A stretch of 35,281 nucleotides of DNA, taken from contig MFJV01000001.1 in assembly GCA_001780985.1 (NCBI GenBank), forward strand, positions 784,829 to 820,109, in the 5' to 3' direction. The notes under the pieces are model-generated. The model was given only the letters and a program-made list of their open reading frames with translations, was not told where the DNA came from and did not search any database. The position numbers and the translations under genes were made by a program. Positions 7,663 through 15,021 of this stretch are shown here, piece after piece; the stretch's first letter is position 1, and each line of letters opens with the position of its first letter. This DNA comes from Candidatus Gottesmanbacteria bacterium RIFCSPLOWO2_01_FULL_43_11b. GTDB taxonomy: Bacteria; Patescibacteriota; Microgenomatia; UBA10105; UBA927.

Positions 7663-8208
7663 ATGAAAAAAGCATATTCAACAATTGACGAACTAATACA
7701 GAGAAACCTGGATACCACAGAAAATGCTGCTACGGAAGCGCTGATCGGTAAACTTAAGGAGATTGGAAAGCGGGGATATTTCACCAAAGATGAGTTTCTC
7801 CTCATAGGAATGTGGAAAAGTCCTCGGCCCAAACAACAGTATCTGAAAAATACGGAAAAACAAATACTAGACATCTCAAAAAAAGTGTTCGCCACGAAGT
7901 TTGAAAAACGAAAAATCGAATTGCTCACGAAATTAAAAGGCGTTTCTATCCCTACAGCCTCTGCCATTCTTACACTTATCGAGCCCGAGAATTACGGAGT
8001 CATAGATATCCGTGTATGGCAGGTTTTATATTTATATGGCGCAGTTACAACTAAACCCACAGGAACGAATTTTGATTTTACCAATTGGTATACCTATCTG
8101 ATGAAGTTACGATATTTTGCACAAAAGATGAAAGTTTCAGCCAGAGACATCGAACGGACGATTTTCCTTCACCATAAAAAAATACAGGAAGGGAATCTAT
8201 ACATTTAG
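7663..8208 (+). CDS. Hypothetical protein with HhH/DNA-glycosylase-like region
   Basis: IELLTKLKGVSIPTASAILTLIEPENYGVIDIRVWQVLYLYG resembles the helix-hairpin-helix GPD core. Confidence 0.6.
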   Translation: MKKAYSTIDELIQRNLDTTENAATEALIGKLKEIGKRGYFTKDEFLLIGMWKSPRPKQQYLKNTEKQILDISKKVFATKFEKRKIELLTKLKGVSIPTASAILTLIEPENYGVIDIRVWQVLYLYGAVTTKPTGTNFDFTNWYTYLMKLRYFAQKMKVSARDIERTIFLHHKKIQEGNLYI

Positions 8209-8252
8209 GGACGGTCCTTTGATTCATTGTCCGGACGCTCCGGAAATTGCAT
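8206..8252. repeat. REP-like repeat copy 2 (TAGGGACGGTCCTTTGATTCATTGTCCGGACGCTCCGGAAATTGCAT)
   Basis: About 37/47 matches to copy 3 by eye; first bases are the stop codon of the HhH gene; contains TCCGGA-CGC-TCCGGA hairpin. Confidence 0.75.
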
Positions 8253-8282
8253 GGTTTCTCGTTAAGAAATTATTATCTTCTG

Positions 8283-8291
8283 TGCTACAAT
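8283..8291 (+). promoter_or_regulatory. Extended -10 promoter TGC-TACAAT upstream of mltG
   Basis: TGnTACAAT 16 nt before ATG 8308. Confidence 0.55.
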
Positions 8292-8307
8292 TGACTGGAT
8301 TTTCCTC

Positions 8308-9267
8308 ATGAAACTTGCAGTCATTATTGGAATTTTCCTTGGTTTTGTTGGCGCATCGGTGTGGCTTCTTTCTCCTGTTAGTCGGCAGAGCCAGCCGGGT
8401 GTATTTGCAGTGCCGGAAAAAGTTGAGGATTTTGATGTTGTTCAAAAGCTTGAGGAGGGTAAGTTTATAAGAAACGCCCCCGCCTTCCGGTTACTATTGG
8501 GTGTTTTTGCTTCCGGTAAGCCTATCGATCCAGGTGGATACAGGCTCGATCCTGCGATGAATGCCTGGCAGGTATTGCAGAAGGTGACTGCTGACCCCGA
8601 ACTACTTTGGGTGACGGTTTCCGGGTGCCGCAGGAAAGAGGAAATAGCCGACCTTATTGATCAAACCATAGGGTGGACTGATGATACACTTAACAAGTGG
8701 GTTGATGCGTACCGGGATCTCGGAGATGAGTATGTTGAGGGCGTCTATTACCCGGACACCTACCTAATTCCCAAAGACGCAACGGGCACCGATGTAGCAA
8801 ATATGTTTATCAATCGCTTTAATGAAGAGTTTTCACCGCTTGCGGACATATTTATCCGGCAAAACATCAAATGGACAACCGGCTTAAAAATCGCTTCTCT
8901 TATAGCACGCGAAGCAGCCGGAGAAAGCGACATGAATCTTATCTCAGGTATTATCTGGAACAGGCTCGACCGCGGGATGAAACTCGAGGTAGACGCAACC
9001 ATGCAGTATACAAAGGGCAGACGCGAAGACGGAAGCTGGTGGGGAGGTATTGATTTAGCCGAGAAACGCAATGACTCTCTCTACAATACCTACCTGCACA
9101 CGGGTTTGCCGCCGACACCTATCTGCAGCCCGGGTATCGATGCAATCACTGCAGTTCTTGAACCGGAGGAAACTGACTGCTTCTACTACCTCCACGACAG
9201 AAACAAACAAATTCACTGCGCCGAAACATACGGAGAGCACAAAGCAAACATCCAGGAATATTTATAA
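8308..9267 (+). CDS. mltG: Endolytic transglycosylase MltG (YceG-like)
   Basis: IASLIAREAAGESD...GIIWNRLDRGMKLEVDATMQYTKG...SLYNTYLHTGLPPTPICSPGIDAITAVLEPEETDCFYYL; N-terminal TM. Confidence 0.92.
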   Translation: MKLAVIIGIFLGFVGASVWLLSPVSRQSQPGVFAVPEKVEDFDVVQKLEEGKFIRNAPAFRLLLGVFASGKPIDPGGYRLDPAMNAWQVLQKVTADPELLWVTVSGCRRKEEIADLIDQTIGWTDDTLNKWVDAYRDLGDEYVEGVYYPDTYLIPKDATGTDVANMFINRFNEEFSPLADIFIRQNIKWTTGLKIASLIAREAAGESDMNLISGIIWNRLDRGMKLEVDATMQYTKGRREDGSWWGGIDLAEKRNDSLYNTYLHTGLPPTPICSPGIDAITAVLEPEETDCFYYLHDRNKQIHCAETYGEHKANIQEYL

Positions 9268-9296
9268 CAGTTTAGCGCCGGTTCTCTAAGAAGTTG

Positions 9297-9305
9297 TGAT
9301 AAGAT
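9297..9305 (+). promoter_or_regulatory. Extended -10 promoter TGA-TAAGAT upstream of the cyclophilin gene
   Basis: Ends 8 nt before ATG 9314. Confidence 0.5.
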
Positions 9306-9313
9306 GGGAAGAT

Positions 9314-9862
9314 ATGAAAAAGGTTATTATCGGATTGTTTGTTGTTGCCATTGCTGCTATAGTTTTCTGGTTAAGTAAACTGCCAAAGGAGGAATCTATG
9401 ATCACTGCAACACTTAAGACAACTGCTGGTGATATTGTCATTGCTCTCAATGCCAAAGAAACTCCCAAGACAGTCAATAATTTTGTATATTTAGCGCGGA
9501 AGGGTTTCTATAACAACACGATTTTTTATCGGGTCATCAAAGGATTCATGATTCAGGGAGGGGATCCGAAGGGAGACGGCACCGGCGGACCAGGATACAA
9601 GTTTGATGACGAGCCAATAACCCTCGAATATACGCGCGGCACGGTTGCTATGGCAAACGCCGGACCAAATACCAACGGCAGTCAATTTTTTATCATGCAC
9701 GCCGATTATGCACTGGCAAAAAATTACGTAATATTTGGTAGAGTGACACAGGGATTGGAAGTTGTTGATAAAATCGCAACAGCTGAGGTTATCCCCGGAG
9801 GAGAAAACTCCAAACCCGTAAATCCGGTAACCGTTCAGACAGTAACGATCACGGAACAATAG
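9314..9862 (+). CDS. Peptidyl-prolyl cis-trans isomerase, cyclophilin type, with N-terminal membrane anchor
   Basis: TPKTVNNFVYLARKGFYNNTIFYRVIKGFMIQGGDPKGDGTGGPGYKFDDE...NAGPNTNGSQFFI. Confidence 0.95.
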   Translation: MKKVIIGLFVVAIAAIVFWLSKLPKEESMITATLKTTAGDIVIALNAKETPKTVNNFVYLARKGFYNNTIFYRVIKGFMIQGGDPKGDGTGGPGYKFDDEPITLEYTRGTVAMANAGPNTNGSQFFIMHADYALAKNYVIFGRVTQGLEVVDKIATAEVIPGGENSKPVNPVTVQTVTITEQ

Positions 9863-9926
9863 ACTAAAAAGGAACGAAACTTTACTTTATACCCGTTTGA
9901 TATACAATGACGGGGCTAAATTGAAA

Positions 9927-9952
9927 ACCTGCCCAATGTGGCGGGTTTTTTT
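9927..9952 (+). terminator. Rho-independent terminator
   Basis: ACCTGCC-caatgt-GGCGGGT followed by TTTTTT; one G.U pair in the stem. Confidence 0.7.
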
Positions 9953-9970
9953 GTTGTTAATGGTGAGATT

Positions 9971-10279
9971 ATGAAAGTATTGAAAATTATAGGAATTGGA
10001 TTTTTGGCGTTACTTTTACTGGCAGTAATTATTGCTCTTATACCCGGAGGGGATAAAAAATTAAAGGAGACGAACGAACAACTTCAGGAGAAAATCGAAG
10101 AACAAAAAGAGACTATTTCAGGTGATACCCCGGCGCGGAAACTTGCAATATTAGATACGAATAACCCAAACCCTCCGTCACAAACCATAACTGCGTTTGC
10201 AGTTGTTTTAAAAGAACTCAATTCTAAATGTACAGAGGAGGATGAACAGGAAATAGCAGATTATATTGTTTTTTCTTAA
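9971..10279 (+). CDS. Small membrane-anchored hypothetical protein, probably the N-terminal part of an interrupted gene
   Basis: MKVLKIIGIGFLALLLLAVIIALIPGG + coiled region; reading frame continues for 49 codons after the TAA (see finding). Confidence 0.55.
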   Translation: MKVLKIIGIGFLALLLLAVIIALIPGGDKKLKETNEQLQEKIEEQKETISGDTPARKLAILDTNNPNPPSQTITAFAVVLKELNSKCTEEDEQEIADYIVFS

Positions 10280-10461
10280 AAGAAGCTCGGGGAAAAGCAA
10301 GTGAATTTAACATTATTGGAAATTGCTAATGGCATAAATAACAGCATTCCTGAAAGTGCAATTGGTTTAGATGCCGTCAGTTGTGCCGAAGTCGCGACAG
10401 CATTCATCATTTTGACATCAAGCGAATAACTTTGAAGAACGGTCCATGAAGGGCGCGCCAG

Positions 10462-10470
10462 TGGTACAAT
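10462..10470 (+). promoter_or_regulatory. Extended -10 promoter TGG-TACAAT
   Basis: Ends 8 nt before ATG 10479. Confidence 0.55.
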
Positions 10471-10478
10471 AGGGCAGT

Positions 10479-10787
10479 ATGGCAGAGCCGGAAGAATCGA
10501 TAGACCGCCAGCGGGAAGCAATGGAAGAGATTGGGCGGAGAATCACGCGTGGAGAAAAAGTAAGCTTGCAGGATCAGTTGAAGTATTATAATTGGCGTAA
10601 AGTCAACTTATCACAAGTTCTTCAAAATTCATCAGACCCCAAAAAATTCGCAAAAATACATCATAAACTGGAGGGAGTTGAAAATCGAATTGCCGAGATC
10701 AATGGGGAAATTATGAATTCCGGCAGACGCGGCGGAGGAGTCATGGGGCAAGGGTCAATCAAGGATTCCCGCAATACCCCTCGATAG
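10479..10787 (+). CDS. Hypothetical protein
   Basis: ORF with charged, helical composition directly behind an extended -10 promoter. Confidence 0.55.
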   Translation: MAEPEESIDRQREAMEEIGRRITRGEKVSLQDQLKYYNWRKVNLSQVLQNSSDPKKFAKIHHKLEGVENRIAEINGEIMNSGRRGGGVMGQGSIKDSRNTPR

Positions 10788-10792
10788 GAATT

Positions 10793-10839
10793 CAGGGGCG
10801 GTCCTTTGATATATTGTCGTGACACTCCAGAAATCACAT
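10793..10839. repeat. REP-like repeat copy 3 (CAGGGGCGGTCCTTTGATATATTGTCGTGACACTCCAGAAATCACAT)
   Basis: Matches copy 2 at about 37/47 positions; begins 6 nt after the stop codon of the preceding ORF. Confidence 0.75.
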
Positions 10840-10893
10840 AATTTGTATTAGATGTATAATGACGCCATACAAGTTCCTGCTCCGATAGGTTAG

Positions 10894-11331
10894 GTGCGTG
10901 TGAGTAAAGAAAAAATATCCCGTGGTGAAGCAAGACATAGGCGACTGGAAATATCGAAAGGACGGAGTGGATACATACCTGATCGGCGCCGTCAGATGGC
11001 AGAGAAGTTACATGCAATGGAACGGTTGGTAAAAGTCGAAGAGCAGCTCACCCCGGAAAAATTGATGTTGCTGACGGGTACCAAGTTGCAGAAGGAACAA
11101 ATAAAGGCAAGTCTGGAGATTGAGCGGCTTTGGTTGCAGCTCAAATGTGGGGTGATAAACAAAGAACGACATGAGAAATTACTTTCCGGTAAATTTAACG
11201 AACTTAGTACTACTATGCCCGATGTATACAATTATTTCATTCAAATGGAAGATGGGATTACCAGGGCACAGAAGATCCGGTACAGCGTAATACCAGAGAT
11301 AAAGGTTGCGGGATTTCACACAACAAAGTAG
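10894..11331 (+). CDS. Hypothetical protein
   Basis: 145-aa ORF (GTG start, possibly GTG 10900); TATAAT at 10855-10860 upstream. Confidence 0.55.
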   Translation: MRVSKEKISRGEARHRRLEISKGRSGYIPDRRRQMAEKLHAMERLVKVEEQLTPEKLMLLTGTKLQKEQIKASLEIERLWLQLKCGVINKERHEKLLSGKFNELSTTMPDVYNYFIQMEDGITRAQKIRYSVIPEIKVAGFHTTK

Positions 11332-11352
11332 AGTGGGAGAAGGAGGTACCCT

Positions 11353-11784
11353 ATGAACGGAAAATCCATAGTTATCGGGATAGCCATACTTATAGCGGGT
11401 GTGGGGGCGGGGTATTACTTTGCTACCAATTACCCTTCGACAAGCTCAGGGCAAGCGACGGAGGTACCGACTGCGACTCCGACTGTGGATGAAAAGGCTG
11501 CGCTCCTTGTTGCAGTGAAATCAGGGCTCGTGGCTGAGCACGGGCCGGATGCGAACGATTTAACCGTCACCGTTTCCAAAATCGGAGGGAACTTTGCTCA
11601 GGGTGGTGCGTCAGAGCAGGGAGGCGGAGCCATGTGGCTGGCTGCGAAGGTGAGTGGAGAATGGAAGCTCGTCTGGGACGGTAACGGAACGATTTCGTGC
11701 GAGAAGACGGACCCCTACGATTTTCCGATCTCGATGGTGCCAGAATGTTGGAATGAGGCAACCGGCAAGCTTATCACGCACTAA
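11353..11784 (+). CDS. Hypothetical secreted/membrane-anchored protein containing repeat-derived PSTSSGQ peptide
   Basis: N-terminal TM (SIVIGIAILIAGVGAGYYF), strong SD AGGAGGT (11341-11347) before ATG 11353. Confidence 0.75.
   Translation: MNGKSIVIGIAILIAGVGAGYYFATNYPSTSSGQATEVPTATPTVDEKAALLVAVKSGLVAEHGPDANDLTVTVSKIGGNFAQGGASEQGGGAMWLAAKVSGEWKLVWDGNGTISCEKTDPYDFPISMVPECWNEATGKLITH
11433..11451. repeat. CPR-type interspersed repeat CCCTTCGACAAGCTCAGGG inside a CDS
   Basis: 19-nt imperfect palindrome in frame, encoding PSTSSGQ. Confidence 0.7.
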
Positions 11785-11800
11785 ACCCAGAGAGAACGAA

Positions 11801-11809
11801 TGCTATAAT
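11801..11809 (+). promoter_or_regulatory. Extended -10 promoter TGC-TATAAT
   Basis: Perfect TGnTATAAT ending 6 nt before GTG 11816. Confidence 0.65.
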
Positions 11810-11815
11810 AAGCGT

Positions 11816-12154
11816 GTGATCATAACGAAAACCACACCGTACTCGAAAGAAGAAATACAAAAACTTCGAGAACGATTTGACGTCTACATCAAAACGGTCG
11901 TTGACCTGAAGCGAAAAATTTGTTCAGCCGGATGCGACAGACATTTCGAATCAGAAAAAATATTGCTCGAGAGCGGATCCCGTCAGTCTGATCTTTGGGG
12001 TGGCGGTATTGATATTGAGGTGAAGATTATTGACGGAAATTCATTTATTAATATCCGGCCGTCAGACGGCAATACGATTAATGAGATCCAAGACCCCGAG
12101 ATCCGGAGCGATTTTGAGAAGTTGATGCAACACTTTTTCCAACATATCTTATGA
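11816..12154 (+). CDS. DUF5674 family protein
   Basis: VIITKTTPYSKEEIQKL...VVDLKRKICSAGCDRHFESEKILLESGSRQSDLWGGGIDIEV...FINIRPSDGN.IQDPEIR matches the DUF5674 pattern; GTG 11816 sits behind the promoter. Confidence 0.75.
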   Translation: MIITKTTPYSKEEIQKLRERFDVYIKTVVDLKRKICSAGCDRHFESEKILLESGSRQSDLWGGGIDIEVKIIDGNSFINIRPSDGNTINEIQDPEIRSDFEKLMQHFFQHIL

Positions 12155-12417
12155 AAAATCAACAGTTACTTGCTGCTCTTGCCATGGATTTACGACGGGC
12201 TGCACTGGGGTATCATCGCGGATCATTGAAAATGGCGAAACGTTTTTTGGAAGAAGCATTAAAGCGGCGTGAGCAAATTGATGCGATAAAGTTGAAGCCG
12301 TATTTGCGTAAATACCTCATGAAAGTGGATGGGCGTAGTCCGGCGGACGCAGAGGAACTGTTAACATATAGTATCGTATTTCAGAACGCCGCAACGATTA
12401 TTTCTCCGCGCGCCTGA
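12151..12417 (+). CDS. Hypothetical protein
   Basis: ATGA overlap with the DUF5674 stop; 88 aa, Lys/Arg-rich helical. Confidence 0.65.
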   Translation: MKNQQLLAALAMDLRRAALGYHRGSLKMAKRFLEEALKRREQIDAIKLKPYLRKYLMKVDGRSPADAEELLTYSIVFQNAATIISPRA

Positions 12418-12736
12418 TTTCTTCATCACTCATACCAAAGTGATGGCCGACTTCGTGGAGGACGGTGTTGCGGACTTGTTCCTTAATTACCTCCGGATTA
12501 TCCCCATACGCCATAACAATGGGACCGGCAAAAATGCTGATTTTATCCGGAAGGACACTATGGTAGTTTGTGCGTTTGGTTTGGGGAACACCGTGGTAGA
12601 GACCGAATAGATGCGGATTGGAGGGATTGGGCCAGACTTCAACAACCACCTCAACATTATCCATGAGTTTCCGAAACTCCGGAGGGATACTATCAAGAGC
12701 CTCTGCAACCAACTGTTCAAATTCACGTAATGTCAT
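12398..12736 (-). CDS. Zincin-like metallopeptidase family protein (DUF1025-like)
   Basis: VRNTVLHEVGHHFGMSDEEI contains HExxH..(HEVGHHFGM); MTLREFEQLVAEALDSIPPEF N-terminus. Confidence 0.9.
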   Translation of the reverse strand: MTLREFEQLVAEALDSIPPEFRKLMDNVEVVVEVWPNPSNPHLFGLYHGVPQTKRTNYHSVLPDKISIFAGPIVMAYGDNPEVIKEQVRNTVLHEVGHHFGMSDEEIRRAEK

Positions 12737-12742
12737 GGAGAT

Positions 12743-12756
12743 ATATTGTACAATAT
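12743..12756. promoter_or_regulatory. Palindromic bidirectional -10 element ATATTGTACAATAT
   Basis: 14-bp perfect palindrome with TACAAT on both strands, between the divergent metallopeptidase (ATG 12736, minus) and TspO (GTG 12765, plus) genes. Confidence 0.65.
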
Positions 12757-12764
12757 TAGGCAGA

Positions 12765-13220
12765 GTGAATTGGAAAAAACTTATCGTTGCAATTTTTATC
12801 TGTCAGCTTGCCGGAATACTCGGATCAGTATTCACTGTTTCGGCAATTCCCACATGGTACGCATCACTCGTTAAACCTTCATGGAATCCGCCGGGTTGGC
12901 TATTTGGCCCTGCGTGGACTACACTCTATACACTAATGGGTATATCGCTTTACCGCATATGGAGAAAACCAAGAAACAATCAGGCCCTTTTTTGGTTTTA
13001 CACACAATTATTTTTTAATGCCATGTGGTCGATAATTTTTTTCGGGCAACGGAATATTCCCGGGGCATTTGCAGAAATCCTTGTTCTTTTAGCGCTCATT
13101 GTAGTTGTCATTAAAAAGTTTTATAAAATTGACAAACGTGCCGCGTACCTCCTCATTCCATATCTAGTTTGGGTATCATTTGCCAGTTACTTAAACTATA
13201 CATTACTGATTCTTAACTGA
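12765..13220 (+). CDS. tspO: TspO/MBR family protein
   Basis: WYASLVKPSWNPPGWLFGPAWTTLYTLMGISLYRIW...FFNAMWSIIFFGQRNI...YLLIPYLVWVSFASYLNYTLLILN; start could also be ATG 12735. Confidence 0.92.
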   Translation: MNWKKLIVAIFICQLAGILGSVFTVSAIPTWYASLVKPSWNPPGWLFGPAWTTLYTLMGISLYRIWRKPRNNQALFWFYTQLFFNAMWSIIFFGQRNIPGAFAEILVLLALIVVVIKKFYKIDKRAAYLLIPYLVWVSFASYLNYTLLILN

Positions 13221-13265
13221 ATGTATTTGCACCGATATAACAATTAGGTTATACTAATGCTCTAT

Positions 13266-13523
13266 ATGGTAGTTTTACTGGAATGCAATCATCGATTTGA
13301 ACGTCGTGTTTCGTCAGGCACTGTGACCGGCCAAATAGCTGAATCAATTGAAACTGGGGGAAGAATTGACCCAAACCAATTGTTCATAGGCGCAATGTGC
13401 GCAATTACGAGGGTTCCTTGCATGCTACTTACAAAAAACCATGCTAATTGTAGAATAGCGCTTGAACATGCAAGCTCTGTTTCTACAGAAACGCCACCCC
13501 CAAGCGTCCCCACTGTATGCTAG
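13266..13523 (+). CDS. Small hypothetical protein
   Basis: 85-aa ORF (MVVLLECNHRFERRVSSG...); TATACT -10-like at 13250-13255, 10 nt before ATG. Confidence 0.4.
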   Translation: MVVLLECNHRFERRVSSGTVTGQIAESIETGGRIDPNQLFIGAMCAITRVPCMLLTKNHANCRIALEHASSVSTETPPPSVPTVC

Positions 13524-13526
13524 AAT
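13518..13526 (+). promoter_or_regulatory. Extended -10 promoter TGC-TAGAAT for the glycan operon
   Basis: Ends 7 nt before ATG 13534. Confidence 0.6.
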
Positions 13527-13533
13527 TGAGGGT

Positions 13534-15021
13534 ATGAGTCTCCTCAAACGTGGCTGGGGCAGGGTAATATTGGGGATTGGGATACTTCTGGGCTTCTACG
13601 CGTTCACACGGCTTCTTAACCTCACATTCCTTCCGATTTTCACCGATGAGGCTATCTACATACGCTGGTCGCAAATTGGAGCAAATGACGCAAGCTGGCG
13701 GTTTATTTCCCTTACCGACGGGAAACAGCCGCTATTTACCTGGGTCATTATGGCACTCCTGCGGTTTGTTCCGGGAGATCCGCTCCTTGCCGGCAGGCTT
13801 GCCTCTGTTGCCACAGGAGCAGTCAGTCTTGTCGGTATGTGGTTTCTTGCCTGGGAACTTTTTAAAAACAAAAGGGTAGCCTGGATTTCAAGCATTTTGT
13901 ATCTCGTGTCTCCGTTTGCTTTAGTCTATGACAGGATGGCTCTCTACGATAGTATGGTAGCAACATTTTTTATCTGGAACCTCTACATTGCAATCCGTCT
14001 GGTGCGCGAAGTCCGTCTGGATCTGGCTCTCATTTTTGGCATGACCTTGGGAGCCGGGATGCTTAATAAAACCTCCGGATTTATCAGCGTCTATTTATTG
14101 CCTGCAACATTTCTTTTAGCAAAGAAAAAAATCGGGAAATGGGTACTCCTTGTAATTCTTTCACTCGTCCTTTCACAGGTCTTTTACAGCGTTCTCCGTC
14201 TCTCACCATTTTTCCATATGATTGCCCAAAAAGACGCGGTGTTTGTCTACCCTCTGTCGGAATGGATAAAACACCCCTTTGATTTTCTTCAGGGGAACTT
14301 ATCCGGACTCTTTGATTGGTTACGCGGATACTTAACGCTTCCTATTTTTATTGCAAGTTTTGCTCCGATTGTTGCTTTTTGGAATAAACCCAAGGAAAAG
14401 TTACTCCTCTACATTTGTTGGTTTGCACCGTTTGTGGGGCTGGCACTACTAGGCAGGGTGCTATTTCCCCGGTTTATTTTCTTTATGACAATGCCGCTTC
14501 TGGTTCTTGCTGCGGTTTCAATTGACTGGATACTTGCGAGGGTTAATGTGAACTTATGGAAATACGCAGTGCTTGCGACTCTATTTTTCCCGAGCCTATG
14601 GACTGATTACTTCATTATCACCAATCCTCTTCATGCTCCAATTCCCTATGCTGATAAAGGGCAGTACATTGATAACTGGCCTGCAGGATGGGGAGTACGG
14701 GAGGTTACAGCATTTTTGACAACGGAATCTCAAAAAGGCCCGGTTGCGCTCTATACGGAAGGGACATTCGGACTATTACCCGCAGCAATTGAAATGTATT
14801 TTACAGACAATAAAAAGGTCAGTATTTACGGTATTTGGCCCCTCCCCGAGGAGATTCCGGATGAAATACAGGAGTCAGTAGAGAAAATGCCGACGTACTT
14901 AATTGTCAATCAATCAAATAAAGCCCCTGATTGGCCGATTGAGCTTCTGGCTAAATATCAGAAAGGAAATCGTACGGACAGATCACTTCGACTGTATCGG
15001 GTACTTCATCCTTCCATATGA
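13534..15021 (+). CDS. Membrane glycosyltransferase, ArnT/PMT-like (GT39/GT83)
   Basis: IFTDEAIYIRWSQ (DE motif in first loop), TDGKQPLFTWVIMALLR, multiple TMs. Confidence 0.8.
   Translation: MSLLKRGWGRVILGIGILLGFYAFTRLLNLTFLPIFTDEAIYIRWSQIGANDASWRFISLTDGKQPLFTWVIMALLRFVPGDPLLAGRLASVATGAVSLVGMWFLAWELFKNKRVAWISSILYLVSPFALVYDRMALYDSMVATFFIWNLYIAIRLVREVRLDLALIFGMTLGAGMLNKTSGFISVYLLPATFLLAKKKIGKWVLLVILSLVLSQVFYSVLRLSPFFHMIAQKDAVFVYPLSEWIKHPFDFLQGNLSGLFDWLRGYLTLPIFIASFAPIVAFWNKPKEKLLLYICWFAPFVGLALLGRVLFPRFIFFMTMPLLVLAAVSIDWILARVNVNLWKYAVLATLFFPSLWTDYFIITNPLHAPIPYADKGQYIDNWPAGWGVREVTAFLTTESQKGPVALYTEGTFGLLPAAIEMYFTDNKKVSIYGIWPLPEEIPDEIQESVEKMPTYLIVNQSNKAPDWPIELLAKYQKGNRTDRSLRLYRVLHPSI

Noticed and set aside
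10433-10460. Possible fourth copy of the GGGACGGTCCTT repeat (GAAGAACGGTCCATGAAGGGCGCG)
   Set aside because: Only the ACGGTCC core is clearly shared; chance or extreme decay cannot be separated by eye.
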